Below, piece by piece: positions 1 to 12,663 of a stretch of 64,000 nt of DNA (positions are counted from its first letter, which is position 1; every line of letters starts with the position of its first letter). Source of the DNA: Girardinichthys multiradiatus (Eukaryota; Chordata; Actinopteri; Cyprinodontiformes; Goodeidae); the NCBI RefSeq assembly GCF_021462225.1, contig NC_061800.1, positions 1,054,001 through 1,118,000 on the forward strand, given 5' to 3'. The position numbers were made by a program, and so were the translations under genes. Below the pieces are notes generated by a model that was not told the origin of the DNA, ran no database searches, and was given only the letters and a program-made list of their open reading frames with translations.

Positions 1-703
1 ATAAGCTTGGATGGAAAAGGAACAGAGACACAGCCCAACTGATCGACTGCACTAAAAAAGAGGATCAACCCGTGAGCCCAGAAAGGACTGTGCCTCAAAA
101 TTAAGAATCTGATTTCATCTAAAGCCTTTTTATCCAGACAACAGAAGTGAACTTGATCGGTGAACAGCTGATTGCTCTAAGTTTCAGGCTTCTGGAAGTC
201 CTGAATCAACCTCATTTATGTCTCCGGGTTTCCTTCAACTCTTCAGCCTCTGGAAACTACTGTCTTCGGAGACAGATAACAACAAAGACCCTGTTTAACC
301 ATCAAAGCCTGGAGCATCAGTGCCTGCCACTTAAAGGAAGAAAACTGAAGATTAAGTCGTATTCCCTTCAAGAAACCACTTGTTGTTACCAGAAGAAATA
401 TCTCCATCAGGTGCATGGATGAGCCTCCGTCTTCAAAGCCTCTCCAAACCCACTAGTTTCAGCATCAGGGAAAGACAGGTTGATTTGATTGATTCATTTC
501 TATTATTGAAATGATTTTGTGTTGCCAAATTTAAACTGTTACTGACCCCTGCAAAAGCATTACTAATTAAAGAAAGCATATAAAAGTCTAGTTAAATCGT
601 GGACATTCAATTATTTGAGTCACTGTACTGTTGGTTTTTCAGTGGTGGTAAAAAGTCTTGTTGCCTGGTTCTAAGATATTTTAGGAGGTTTTTATAGGTT
701 GCC
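1..703. other. Unassigned sequence at the left edge
   Basis: I see no gene or recognisable element here. A 91-codon open frame at 147-422 (+) has no motif, no splice context and no family resemblance, so I do not call it. The composition is ordinary AT-rich fish intergenic DNA, and the stretch adjoins the Gypsy relic that begins near 704. Confidence 0.5.
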
Positions 704-984
704 TTAGTCAAGTTTGTTAAAACAGCGCCCTTGGGGCTCGTGCCAAGCTACTAAAATTAACCTAGCCCATATACCAAGAGCCAGTTGTAAATTAGGGAAT
801 GAGCAGCCGTGAACAAAAGTGACTGTCGAAGGTGTGGATGACTGCGATAGGCTACTCGGTTGCCTGGACCTCCAGTTGAAGAAGGGCGAGACTTTTGGAT
901 AAAGGCTGTCAGAGGCTAGGCGAGTCATTTCCTGACACCAGCTTAAACAGAACTTTCAATAAACCTGCTTAGTAAGATCTTTCA

Positions 985-1560
985 GGTTTAGGGAAGTCCG
1001 GACCCGTTAGATGGAGAGCTGGATTGAGCAATCCCTTTAGACATAGGGAAGTAGAAGGGAGGGGTTAGCTCATCGGACAACGAAAGTACATAGGCAGCGG
1101 AGGACATTTTCGAGCTCCTGGTTAAGTCTCTCACATTGACGTTAGTTTGAAGGTGGAAACCAGGGGACAGCTGAGATTTTGCACCCAGGGCAGTGCCGAA
1201 GTCTCGCCACACTTAGGAGATAAATTGGGATCCCCTGTCAGAGATAATTTCTGCAGGGATCCCGTTGAGCCTGAACACGTGATTTATTAGGAGTGTAGCT
1301 GTTTCAGCAGCAGAAGGGAGTCTAGATAGGGCCAATAGTGGCATGCTTTGGAGAAACGGTCCATTATAGATAAGATGACCATCTTGTTTTTGGATGGGGG
1401 AAAACCAGTAACAAAATCTAATGTGATATGAGACTAAGGCAGACTGAGTATGGGTAGAGGCTGAAAAAGACCCACAGGAGGTCGACTGGAGGATTTATTT
1501 CTAGCACAAGTAGTGCAGGGAAAGACCAATTCGACCCCGTCCTTATTTAGTGAGGGCCAC
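985..1560 (-). pseudogene. Gypsy integrase fragment
   Basis: The minus-strand frames read like the integrase catalytic core. There is a D-F-V-T-G segment followed by a [13 protein letters not shown] block, then SDRGSQF around 1210-1235, the usual block around the second catalytic Asp, and then a GFHLQTN segment matching the family's GFHPQTNGQ. A stop follows the SDRGSQF block and at least one frameshift separates the upstream half, so the gene is dead. It lies downstream of the RNase H fragment, as expected for a Ty3/Gypsy pol gene. Confidence 0.75.
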
Positions 1561-1631
1561 CAGAAGTATCTGCAGAGAAGGGCAATGGTGCAATTGGAAC
1601 CTGGGTGGCCTGAAAACTTGGACGTATTGAA

Positions 1632-1901
1632 TTACATGGGACCTGACTGTTGAAGGGAAATACAAGCACCCTGAAGGACCTCCTCCTGGGTAGGGTTCAT
1701 CTTGTTGAGCTCTGAGGATGCGGGTCTCGAGGTCCCAGGACAGAGCTCCGATGGCTCCTGGTGATCCTCTGAAACAGAAAATTGTCTAGAAAGAACATCA
1801 GGTTTTATATTTTTGGAACCAGGTCGGTAAGTGATAGTAAAATGGAACTGGGAAAAAAAACAGTGACCAGCGTGACTGACGTGGATTGAGACGTTTGGCA
1901 C
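1632..1901 (-). pseudogene. Gypsy RNase H C-terminal fragment
   Basis: The frame contains a block of the form [13 protein letters not shown], then P-D-V-L-S-R-Q. This is the conserved end of the RNase H domain and the tether before integrase in vertebrate Gypsy elements, usually TYRPGSKN...ADALSR. The start shown is not a true gene start. The reverse transcriptase and most of RNase H are absent upstream. Confidence 0.8.
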
Positions 1902-1991
1902 CCTGGATGCATGCCAAATTTTTGTGATCAGTCCAGATGATTATGGGTTGTGGGGTTCCCTCCAGCCAATACCTTGACTCTTACAGAGCCA

Positions 1992-2645
1992 TCATAGTTG
2001 TGAGGAGATCTCGGTCTCCGACATCATAATTTTGCTCTGCAAAAGAACACGATGGAGATCATGATACTCAAGTGGAACATTGGTCAGGTCTGGAACAGAC
2101 TGGGATGGAGCCAAGGAAGATGAGGGAGGAACAGCAGAGTGAAGGCAAGATGCATCGCAGTCTGAGCTCCAACCCTGAATGCCTGAGTCAGCCCAGTTTA
2201 TTTGGGGATTGTGAATCTTAAGCCAAGGGTGGCCCAAAACCAGGGGAGTTTCCTTAGTGGGCAACACAAAAAAAACTATTTGTACAAGGTGGTTACCGGA
2301 CGTGACCAGCTTGATCGGTTGGGATTCCTGGGAGATGGTGTTGATGGCGTGACCATCTAATGCAGTGACTCTTACTGGGGAACTGAGCTAAAGTACAGGT
2401 AGGTGATACTTTCGGACCAAATCAGGATTAATCAAGTTCTGCTCGGAACCTGAGTCAATGAGGGCCATTAAGGCTGTTTTTGGTTGATACGGATAGTTGT
2501 ATTGAGAAGGAAACGGGGGTAATCTGTTTGATGAATCATGCCTGCTAGTGCCCCCTGTTCTACTGATGGGCTTTGTCTTTTGGGCGCACTGGACAATTGA
2601 GACGGAAATGGCCCTAAACACCACAATACAGACATTGACCAGCAT
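1992..2645 (-). pseudogene. Gypsy gag-pol junction and aspartic protease fragments
   Basis: Two minus-strand frames cover this interval. The upstream one (2388-2645) includes ALIDSGSEQNLI, the aspartic protease active-site region in its DSG form. The downstream one (1992-2267) has a block ending in P-L-V-L-G-H-P-W-L, the conserved end of Gypsy proteases before the reverse transcriptase. They are in different frames. Cysteines expected of a gag zinc knuckle are only partly visible upstream of the protease. Confidence 0.75.
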
Positions 2646-3061
2646 TTAAACCCTTTTGTCTTTCTTCAGGTGAGAAGTGAGTTCTTACTATTTGCATTGG
2701 TTCTGGTGGTGGAGAACCTTAAAACAGTGGTTTATGGGAGGCTGGTGACATCACAAGAGGTGAAGGACTAGGTTGTCAAGGAGAATAAGTTATTTTAAAC
2801 CTTCTAACTCTGGCCCTCTCCCTAATACAATTATCTATATTTGAATTGACAGATTAATAAGTTCATCAAGGAATCTTGTTTCATCTCGGTAAGCCAATTT
2901 GTCCTTGATGGAGTCATTCAGAGAGTTTAGAAAAGCGCTCTTAAGAGCACCAATCTGGTGCCTTGTTTAAGAGCCCATAATTACTTTGCAGCCTCCTCTT
3001 TGCCTTGGTTCAGGGAGAAAGTCCATTTGAATAAATTAATGAATTCCTCGAATGAATAATG

Positions 3062-3259
3062 TTAAATCATGGTCTCATCTATTATTGCCTCTGCCCATCT
3101 TAATGCCTGATCTCTGAGTAAACTCACAAAAAAGCAGATCTTACTTGCATTATCCGGGAATGCAAGTGGAGAGCGACGAAAAACAAAGGTGCATTGCAGG
3201 AGAAAACCATTACTCTTCTCGAAACCTCCCGAAAATGGTTCGGGGAGTGGAGAAATCAT
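3062..3259 (-). pseudogene. Gypsy gag fragment
   Basis: The frame contains PEPFSG, then C-x-F-V-F, and ends with a L-L-R-D-Q-A-L-R-W-A-E-A block. This is the pattern of the capsid region in vertebrate Gypsy gag and the domesticated RTL/SIRH proteins (P.ERFSG..., then L.G.A..WA). Only about 65 residues remain, and both ends are lost. Confidence 0.65.
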
Positions 3260-3633
3260 TTCTCGGCTGGCAGCTTGGCTTGGAGAAAGCCAGTGGGACT
3301 CTGGGCTGAGGGTAACAAAGAGGGAACAGGGTTAACAGCTGGAGGTGGAAGTCTGGATGTAATGTATTGTTTGTTTTCTCCGACTCTGAATGTGACACAA
3401 CCACGAGGACAGAACAGTTTAACACTTTATTAAATCTGTGAGCAGATTGGATTTGGACCGGACCTGTGTGGCAGCACCTATCAGTCCCACCCTGCAACAG
3501 AGAGAGCAAAACACCACACACACACCCTATACTACATATAGCCACTGTGGGTATGACAGTATTGCATAAGAATGTAAACAGAAGTAGGGCATCAGTGTTT
3601 GTCCAATTCATCAACAAATCAATGCAGTTTATC

Positions 3634-4008
3634 TTTGTCTTATAAGTTTTATTCAAAGGCATTCAGCGTTTGAAGACCCTGACACTGAGGTTAGTCAGTG
3701 AAACAGAGCCCCGATCAACATTTACACACAGTATTTATACCAGAACATGACAGTGTTATCTCAACTGCAAAGAGTTTTAGAAATATGGCCCCTAGACCCT
3801 CCCCGGGTCAGAGTTAACAAAGTTATTTATGAGGGCACCATCTACCTTCCCTTGAAATATACACTTCAGGAAGTGTTAACCATAAAACTCTCCAGCATTT
3901 GAATTTAGAGTCCATCTGCTCTAAATAACAGAACACTAATAAAACACAGAGGTCAGAGGAGAGAGGTGAAGGGAATATCAGAGCACTTTAAAAGAATTTT
4001 CCATTACA
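3634..4008 (-). mobile_element. ERV 3' LTR (minus orientation), truncated at its U5 end
   Basis: This segment is nearly identical to 10758-11132 and is the downstream LTR of a minus-strand element. On the minus strand it starts TGTAATGG and carries an AATAAA signal near its far end. The copy stops at 3634, where the right-hand copy continues for about 60 bp to its CA end, so U5 has been lost or replaced. It is preceded on the minus strand by a polypurine tract. Confidence 0.85.
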
Positions 4009-4020
4009 CTCCTTTCTTCT
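4009..4020 (-). other. ERV polypurine tract
   Basis: On the minus strand this reads AGAAGAAAGGAG and directly abuts the TG that opens the 3' LTR. That is the position and composition of a retroviral plus-strand primer, and it fixes the inner border of the LTR. Confidence 0.8.
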
Positions 4021-4054
4021 GATTACAAGATAATCACATAACTAAAAGAAAATT

Positions 4055-4402
4055 CTACAAAACCATCACCCAAGGAAAAACGACCTCCACCAACCTGTTA
4101 TCTGGAAAGAAAGTAGCTAGAGCATAAGTAGTATCAATAGGAACTGGTACCAAAAATGGTTGATCATTAATAGCACGTGAAATCAAACAACAAACATAAC
4201 AACAATCATTTCTTATCTTCCTCACGGTTTGATGCATCAGTTGCCACCAGACATTATCAGCATGTTCATAGTAGTCAGAAAAGTGATGAATCTCTCTTCG
4301 AATCCGCTGATGAATATTATTAGTCAGATTAACCACACATTGTCTTTGCTGTACCTTTCCCAAAATGAACACAAGAGTTATAAAAAATATTTGCAATACC
4401 AA
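4055..4402 (-). pseudogene. ERV envelope-like fragment (tentative)
   Basis: This 115-codon minus-strand frame starts with a hydrophobic segment resembling a signal peptide. A WWQLMHQTVRK-like block and a C-C-Y-V-C-C cluster follow. Fish gamma/epsilon-type retroviral surface proteins have a comparable N-terminal part (W...M..TA, then a C.VC cluster). The rest of the surface subunit and the whole transmembrane subunit, with fusion peptide and CX6CC, are absent, because the frame stops just before the polypurine tract. The position next to the 3' LTR supports env. The assignment is from pattern only. Confidence 0.4.
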
Positions 4403-5079
4403 TTATTAGCATCAGAACAGACTATCTTCCATTTAACTGCATCGTGACCTTGAAGTGGAATGTCCTTTCTTCTGGTACTGAAAGCAAACAGTTTCTTTTT
4501 TTAAAGAAAACAAATTATAAACACAACTTAAAAAACAAAGAATCCTGCTGACTCTCCTGAGTGGCTTCAAGCTGCCCTATTACCAGTCTGGTACAGGTGG
4601 GCGGTCGTAGGAAGCTCCTCTAGAAATATGTTTAGAAACAGGAACTCTAACCTGCTGGAAGTTAGGCTTCCATAGTCCAACTAAACAACGGTGGAAATGA
4701 ACACATTCAAAGTTGTAATAATACCATAATGATAAATATCAAGCAATAAACATAAAAGTTAGATAAAAGCATCCGAGATTTCCTCCTCAGAGTCAGTCTT
4801 GCTGTCAAAGTGGGAGGAAAGAATCTCTCACTGTGGTGTGTGTGCAGTGAGGCAAATGACCTTATGATTTCTAACTTTCAGGCAATGCGATGGCCTTAAG
4901 TAGATTCTGAAATAACGTTGCACTGCCCGAGAGATTATTGTGCCCTTGTAAGAACAGTGTTCTTCAACCACCTGTTCAATCACTCGCCAGTGATCAGCTT
5001 ACAGTTCTTTGTCTTGTGGTGGTCCGCTGTCCTCACACCTTTCAGGCCGTGGATGATCCAGTTGGAAGATGACTTGTCC

Positions 5080-5338
5080 TGGAAGCCAGATGAAGCTGGA
5101 GGAGCTGGAGCTTTCCTGCAGCTTTCCTGGGTGTCTAGTAGGATCTGATATGGGCCATTCCAGCCCTGGACTTCCTGTGTTTTCTCCTAGATTCTCTGAC
5201 CAGAATCCAGTCGCCAGGAATAACGGACTGGAGGGTGGAAGTGGCTGTTTCTGGTAATGCAGCCTTCACCGTCTGTGAAACTTGAGAAAACACAGTGGAC
5301 AGGTTTTGACAGTAAAACAACATCCTATCTTCACACAA
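5080..5338 (-). pseudogene. Retroviral integrase C-terminal fragment
   Basis: The minus strand encodes V-I-P-G-D-W-I-L-V-R-E-S-R-R-K-H, matching the start of the gammaretrovirus-type integrase C-terminal domain (GDWVLVR...RRKHW). A diverged tail follows, with a stop and a frame change. It sits upstream of the env-like fragment in minus orientation, the correct pol-env order. The catalytic core is not recognisable. Confidence 0.6.
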
Positions 5339-7289
5339 AGATGTGGAAGAAAATTATCTTGGCAATATCCCCATGTCCAAAATAGGAGACCTGCCACACA
5401 GCACTTCAAAAAGACTGAGATTTGCCTCTGTCCTTTGTCTCAATCTCATATAAGTGAGAACAATAGGTAGAGCCTTCACAACACTTGGCTAATTTTCAAT
5501 TCAAAGTCCCATTCTCAAACCTAAGTGCTTAACTACATGAACTTCATCAAAACATCCAACAAAATCAAAAGAATTGATCTTCTGACTTCACCTGATATAC
5601 TAGCAATGACCATCAGCTAAATATTCTGAATATCAAAAATGTGACATGATGTTTGAGGAAGGTCTGATTACAGGTCAACATTTCATAGTTTCAGAAAACC
5701 CAAAAAGAATTTCAAAAATGGTCTAATCTGTGGAGATGTAAAATTTCACAAAAGAATCAACACCATAATTTCAGAGAGGTTTTCAGAATGTGGTCTTAGG
5801 GAGCTATGCACCATTTATATAACAAAGTACAACGTCTCTCTCGCATTGTCACTAAGTCCTCACTGGAGGTCTGAGCTACCCTTTTTCCCATGAGTGCTAA
5901 AACTTTTGGAACCCCATGTTACTTTATTCTGACATTCCCCTCTTCTGGCGCAGGGTCCAACCCATGCGACAATCCAGCAAAAAGTTTGTACAAAAATGTT
6001 CTAGTAACCAAGATCACATTACATAGAACCAAAGAAATGAATTCTGACATAACTATGTGTCACTATGAATTTAAGAAAAGCAACATAAAGAAAATCCAGA
6101 TGTTTTTAACTGCAATTCAGTTCCATTAACAACTAAACACAAACTTTAGTTATTCAGTTCATCAATGTCTCACTTAGAAATTAGTCACATATCATCCTGA
6201 TTTGTCTTGTACAAAGATGAGTATTAGATTAATGGACATCCAATGTAATTTGGATGAATAAACCCTACAAATTGAATCAAATAAATAATTCCCACCAAGT
6301 ATAAAGGCATGACTCTGATTCTTTATCAAAAATATATTCCTTACTTTTGCATATCTTGAACTGTCAGCTAGCTTAATGGCACCAGGGAAACTTTCAATCT
6401 AATAAATCACCAATGATTCTGCATGCAAAACTAATTCTTCAAACTAGTTTAAACTATTTCATTAACCTTTTAGTAATAAAACACATAAATCTAAAAGTCA
6501 TGCTACATCCTTAATTATTATACAAAAAAAACATGTTTTTAAGGCAACAATCACTACAAGCATTTTGATTCTATTGTCTCTTAAACAATGTTAAAACTCA
6601 GGAAGGGAGGTGCTGAGCGTTACCATGACAACAAAGGCATGAACCAACCTAGTAGGTGGGCGGAGTCAGGCAGAACTAACCTCTGATTGACAGCCTATGG
6701 GCGGACCCACAGTTTCTTCATCCCATCCCACATTAGTGTAACTTAAACTGCTTAGCTATTAACATGCACCTACCCGAGAAACAAGCTGCTTCTTAACTCT
6801 CCTGAAAACTCAAAGTTTTAATCAATCTGGGATTTAGAAACATTATTCTAAACATGAATTATTGTCATGCAACATATAAACAAACATTCATTCCAACAAA
6901 ACAAAGACAAAACATCAAAGACAGACAAATGGCCAAATTTGAAGCTTCAAGAATTCAAAGAAATTTTTAACAATCTCTTTTCAGAATATGTTTTCTCAGC
7001 CATATCTTTTAATGCTATAATTGATCAATTTTGTTATGACAATCGTCAGGATCCTTTTTAAAAATGAGTGCACATAGTCCAAAGAGATCTCAAAGTATTT
7101 AGAAGCACAGCAACAGTTTTCTCTTATATGAATCCAAATTCACTGATGCTGAAACCTTTTGCTAATTCTTTGTACTGTAACTCTGTAATAATAACTACAA
7201 TCCTGAGAGTTATTGTTATAGTTCTCTTTTTGTTTGGCTCAATTTGATCGCAGCTGCATTGCAGAATTTCAAGTTAAATGCAAAGAAGT

Positions 7290-7350
7290 ATTTTTTATTT
7301 AATTCAATTCAAATTCAAAGATACTTTATTGATCCCCGAGGGGAAATTAG
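7290..7350. repeat. Short conserved fish interspersed repeat
   Basis: The segment around 7318-7350 contains the widespread fish motif ACTTTATTGATCCCCGAGG followed by GGAAATT. I know this string as a very common tail-like repeat in teleost intergenic DNA. It is too short to assign to an element class. Confidence 0.45.
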
Positions 7351-10300
7351 AAAAGTCGGCATTGACATTTCTATGGTATACCCAAACTAAACAAAACTGC
7401 AGTGTTTGACTTAATCAGAAATTAAGATAAGAAGCTTGTCTCCAAACTGGACTTTTTCCCACATAGTGTTTAAAAAAGACCAAACATCATTTTCTTTAAT
7501 TTGGCTATTTAAATTTTGAGAGTTGGGGAAAACTTATTACTAGAACCCCTCTTTAATAATCCAAATGCGGATAAATGTTTCAATATTTTATAAATTAGTA
7601 ATCTGAAATTACCTTGTGTATCTTTGTACTCATATGTATTCTTTTAATCTTTAAACCTTAAGAAATCAAACAAGGAGACTTGAGTTTGAGCCGACCATCC
7701 TCTTACTGTTAAGAGAGCATTTATTTCTTTTATTTTCCTAAAATGAAGGATTTTACTTGTCTTGATTCTGTTATAAAAATCCTAACCTTGGTTCCAAAAC
7801 TAAACTCTTCAACCCCAATCTGTGTTCCCCGAGCAGACATTTTGAGTATTATTGCATTTCAAAGCCACCAAATGACTGGAACTCATCATTGACTTAGATC
7901 TATTCTAATAGGTAATCGGTCTACCTTTAATTAAGTATTATAATTTCATGGACCCAAAATCTATGGCTTACAGGCTTCAGGAGTCCAGGAACCACAAGTT
8001 GAGTACTACTGCATTGAACAATGGTGTTAACTTTCTGCAGAGATTGAAGGATTGGCTAAATATATTATTTCTGCTTGGACAATAATCAGATTTAAAATTA
8101 TTAGTTCACAGCTCCTAATTTACCTCAGATCATATTTGCTTCTAACCCAGTTCATAAGAAGCTTCAGACAAACATTATGCTAAAAAACAAAAAACACAAC
8201 AAAACCCAGATCTGTTTTAAAATAAAGAAAAAGCATCCTTAAAAACTTGATACTGTGGTGGAAAATAACTCCACGGTTCTGAAGGCCTTTTCATGCAGAG
8301 TCTTTTAGGAAGCATGAGATTAGTTTAATTTTTGTGTGGTACCACTGTCCAATCAGATTCTTTCTAAATAACCCAATTTTTTCATACTCATTTTTAAGGT
8401 TTGTTTTACCAAGGAAAATGTGTTTAACAAAACCAATTACTCTCAAAAGTTTTAAAAGTTTTTAGCTGGTTATATCTTAGAAAACAACAAGTGTTTTAAT
8501 ATTTCTATGCAACACAGAACTGATCAGGTTTGTCTTTCCTTCTCCAAAGGGAGAAAAAAGAACTTGCAGAACCAAACCTTTCATAGTTTTTGTCAGGACC
8601 TGATATAAGGTACATTGTAAATAAACACGCTGCATGAATCAGAAGAGGGAAGAAAAAACCTAATATAACCTCTTCCCAGCAGCTGCTGTGAAAAACAATG
8701 AATTTGTACTTTCCACAAGCGTCAGTTAACACTTGCGGACAAAAACTGCACCAAACTTTAAGTACTGTGTCAGAAACTGTATGAAGACCATCTGCAGTAG
8801 AACTAAGCCTGTTTTAATGAGGTCTCTACCCATTAGATTTATGGGATACAAACTCTGACAACAGAAAATAATACCTGAAGGAGAAACCCATCAGGTTTTA
8901 CGCATTCGCTGGGTTTTAAAAATACTCCTTCATGAGATCTGTCCTGAGAATAACATAGAAACACATGGTTACTGCTGAGTTTTGGAGATGTTGTAACTTC
9001 CTCTGCATTTTCATAACTTTTAATAACTATAATAATTGACCCTGAATATTCCACGATGAAAGAGAACTTGTTTCTCTAAAAGAATTAACTGGAAAGTATC
9101 AAATGAGTTAAGTTATCACCCTTTTAAAGATACTTTTCTAACCCTAAAATAATATTTTAACCCGCTATATCTGTCAACGTCAAGCAAGCGTAACATGAGC
9201 AGCGGTTAATAAGCGTTCTTCATTGCAGAAAATAGGAAAAGATTTATGCAAATGTGTGTTTGTACGTTACCCCCATCAGTTTCTAAATCGCTCCAGAGTC
9301 AGACTGTCAGGCACACAGTCCTCTATCAGGCCAAAAAACAATCAGGCCCTTCCCCGGTCTGTTGGTGAGACATTCAATCATTCTTTGTCCACTTTAACTT
9401 CTCCAGGAGGGAGAAAGAAGAAACTTTGCTCCGGTTTCTCTTCTGCCCGCATAAGATGTGCTTTCAATATAAATCCAGTGTATCACTCTTCTGGCTCTTG
9501 CAAACAGCATGGATCGTTGTCCATCTCAGTGGGTCCAGACTTCTTCTGAGTTTCGTTTTTTTTTTTTTCTTGTAGAAAGTCACACTGCGATTTTCAACAT
9601 GCAGGAAAGCAGATCTCTCTCTTTCAGGCCTTGCTGGAGAAGCGTCTCTGGTGGAGTAGCCATGGAGAAGGGCAGGTTTCTAAGGTCCAGACTCAAAAAC
9701 GCAGATGTTGAACTTAAATCCCATATATGTGTGTATTTGTGTGTGAGAGAGGCAAAAGAAAAGTTTAGTATAGGTTCAGATTTTGTACAAATACATATTA
9801 TCAGTCAGTCAGTCAGTTGTCCCCCTGCCTGTCACTTCCTTCCAAAACATGAACTATACTCCTTTCTAAAACAACTTTCTTTTCGCATCTCTAATGTCCC
9901 TTTTCAATTTTACCTTCTTTTCCGACTGATCGCAATATTTAAGACAAACAAAACTTCCTTCAGGAAAGTGTTAACTCTTTAACCCCTTAATTGATGCACT
10001 CTGTGCTTTTTAATATTCTTCTTATGTTTTTTTTATTTATTTTTCCATCAACTGTTTTACTTGAAACCTTTTAAACTATTTAACTTATTTACACTCAAAC
10101 TTCCACGCTGTGAAAAACCAAACTTATCTTCCAAATTAAAGCACATTTAACACAAGCATCCCCACTTTTTCCTTTCATTATTTTATAAATCAGAGTATGA
10201 AGAAGGAGACACCCCTGATGCCTCAAGGTTCCGGAACCATTTTTTTTACCTGTTCAGCGGCACGTCTGCCCACTGGCTTTTCTCCTTTATGAGGTGTAGA

Positions 10301-10671
10301 AAATTGCTAAAAACCACCCGCAAAACCCTGTGTTTTGCTTTATCTTATTGTTACCAATAAGAACTTCCCTGCCATTCCTTTTGCAGGGTAACTGGGCCCT
10401 CAGCTGATGTCCTCCCTCTCGCAACTCTGGAACCTAATTAATTAGTTAGGAGATGATGGTTAATGTGTAATAAAAATAATAATATACATTATATCATACA
10501 GAGCAACTTCTCACCCAGATATATTTGAAAACAAATTGTTCGGATCTAATCAGCCAGAAGCCGCAGGCGGACATGAGGACTCCCCTCCGTAAAATGGAAG
10601 TGGACTGAGGACAACGTCTCCAGGCTGGCCAGGCGTCCGTGTCCCATCCTGCGGTCTCCTCTGGCACGTTA

Positions 10672-10694
10672 GATCCTGTTCGTGACGCTAAAAT
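10672..10694 (-). other. ERV primer-binding site candidate
   Basis: Directly after the CA end of the 5' LTR, the minus strand reads TTTAGCGTCACGAACAGG. This resembles a TGGCGTCACGAACAGG-type primer-binding site with one G-to-A change at the position matching the tRNA CCA tail. Its position just inside the LTR is the main evidence. I do not assign the tRNA. Confidence 0.6.
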
Positions 10695-11132
10695 TGTTGT
10701 GGAATTTTCTTATCAAAGTGGGTAGAAGTTTACTCATAACAAGAGAAAATCCGGACTTTGTCTTATAAGTTTTATTCAAAGGCATTCAGCGTTTGAAGAC
10801 CCTGACACTGAGGTTAGTCAGTGAAACAGAGCCCCGATCAACATTTACACACAGTATTTATACCAGAACATGACAGTGTTATCTCAACTGCAAAGAGTTT
10901 TAGAAATATGGCCCCTAGACCCTCCCCGGGTCAGAGTTAACAAAGTTATTTATGAGGGCACCCATCTACCTTCCCTTGAAATATACACTTCAGGAAGTGT
11001 TAACCATAAAACTCTCCAGCATTTGAATTTAGAGTCCATCTGCTCTAAATAACAGAACACTAATAAAACACAGAGGTCAGAGGAGAGAGGTGAAGGGAAT
11101 ATCAGAGCACTTTAAAAGAATTTTCCATTACA
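10695..11132 (-). mobile_element. ERV 5' LTR (minus orientation)
   Basis: This is a 438-bp LTR with TG and CA ends on the minus strand (TGTAATGG... to ...CCACAACA). Bases 10758-11132 match 3634-4008 closely. It contains an AATAAA signal about 75-80 bp before its end. It is the upstream LTR of the element whose 3' LTR lies at 3634-4008. No target duplication can be scored because the other outer end is lost. Confidence 0.85.
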
Positions 11133-12660
11133 GCTGCAATACTCAAGACCTATAGATAATTTCACAGAATTATGTTGTTCCTAAAAGTGGTTCATGTAAA
11201 CAGTTAAATAATTGTTGATTATGTTAAACACATACCTATCGGCTAATTCCCATTGGTTTGAGCTGGTTACCAGGAACCCCAGTGGAGTTAACACCTGTAA
11301 TTGAACAGGGATGGTGTTTTTCCAGTGGGTTGGTCTCTCCAATACTGGACCCAGTTCAGCACCTAGATACGAGAGCAACGCTCTAGGGAGTGTAAATGGT
11401 CATATTAGCCAGTCATCATCAAGGGGCAGGAAATCTGGGTGATCCTTGAAAACGCATTTCCTCCTAATTCTCCCCTTTGCGAGGTCTTCCAGAAGTGCCA
11501 ATGCATCCATCGCGCAGCATTACGCTAGAGTGTCACCACAGTATTTAAATGTTTACAGCAGTAAGTGTTGTTGCCTTACACCTTGCCATAATTTATGTGT
11601 TAATATGAGGTACACATAATGCTAGTGACCATCGGGGAGAGGAGTGTGATGGTAAGTAAACTTTGATGGGATGTTGTGCAGAATTTGATTTTAGATTTAA
11701 GTTGGTTTTTAGGCCTTTTTTATTTATTTGAAAGGTGCTTATGTATACTTGTGGCTGACCAGCGTAACCATTAATAACACTGTGGTTTTGAATGCTTATT
11801 ATCAGGTCGATATGGAGTGAAACTGAATGTCTCAGAAGAATCATGATGAGGACTGGCTTCAATTCCCCACCTCTCCATCTGCGTTGCCAGTTTGCTCTGT
11901 CTCTAAAACGAGTGTACGTATGGGCCAGAGTTTGCGTGGGTGACCGCACATTCTCCTGTCAACTTTGTTTTTCATAGGTAACAACCTTTGCATGGAAAGT
12001 GGGGTATGCCAGTAACAATTACAGCAGTGGTACCCAAAATTTTAACCACATGGGCCAAATTCATCAAGTTGAAAGTGCCCATAGGACACACAAATATTTA
12101 TTTTTATCAAAAATGCAAAGTAAGCTTGGGAGGCTTTTACCTGAAGAACAATAAACTGAAACAAAACCCATTTTTTTGGAAAATAGAGCTCTAAATTATT
12201 GTTGGTCCAAACCATAAAAAGGGCTTAGTGGGTTTGCCTGCAGTTTACAATTTTTTTCGGGGGTGACAAATTTTTTTTTAACCCAGATAACAAATTGTGT
12301 ATTCTCGGCAACAACAGGATTTGGGTCACTCTTTCAAAATGAAAATGTTTGCTATATTTAGCCAAAAATAATAAATCAGTTAAATGCAGGGTTGTGTGCA
12401 ACCAGGTTAGCTTATGCTTAGAAGTTGTTGGACATTTGTGGTCCTATTTACTATAAACTTAAAAAGAAAACAAAAGTATGATTATTAACATATTAATATT
12501 TTATTGTGTAACGTAACATTTTCAATTTTATGAGGATTTTAATTTGTCAGTAAAAAATTTATTAAAACAAAGTCTCCATCTGGATCAACTGCCTATGCAG
12601 GGTACCATTCATGTTCAATTCCTGAACTGCGATTGGGGACTGCACAACATATGTCCAAGA
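11133..12660. other. Unassigned intergenic sequence
   Basis: About 1.5 kb without a recognisable gene or element. Open frames at 11593-11949 (-) and 11792-11977 (+) overlap on opposite strands, are short, and lack motifs. Nothing here meets the standard for a call. Confidence 0.5.
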
Positions 12661-12663
12661 AAC

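Larger units (their letters stand above)
704..3290 (-). mobile_element. Ty3/Gypsy LTR retrotransposon relic, minus strand
   Basis: Read on the minus strand, fragments appear in Gypsy order: gag (3062-3259), protease region (1992-2645), RNase H tail (1632-1901), integrase (985-1560) and a non-coding 3' part. The reverse transcriptase that should lie between protease and RNase H is missing, so a large internal deletion is likely. Each fragment is broken by stops and frameshifts. The 3' part (about 760-1060) recurs at 47150-47985, which shows a multicopy family. No matching LTR pair or target duplication is visible, so the outer limits are approximate. Confidence 0.8.
4009..10694 (-). mobile_element. 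Internal region of a decayed minus-strand endogenous retrovirus
   Basis: This 6.7 kb lies between two matching LTRs. Coding signal is weak: an env-like fragment next to the 3' LTR and an integrase C-terminal fragment near 5.1-5.3 kb are all I recognise. From about 5.4 to 10.6 kb the DNA is AT-rich, with only short frames and no gag, protease or reverse transcriptase motif that I can see. Small frames at 8505-8732 and 8839-9054 (-) are not recognisable. Other old insertions probably contribute, including a short conserved repeat at about 7290-7350. The age appears high from the coding decay, although the LTRs still match well. Confidence 0.7.

Noticed and set aside
4229..4447. Plus-strand ORF opposite the env-like fragment
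   Set aside because: It is antisense to the ERV, has no motif and no promoter context.
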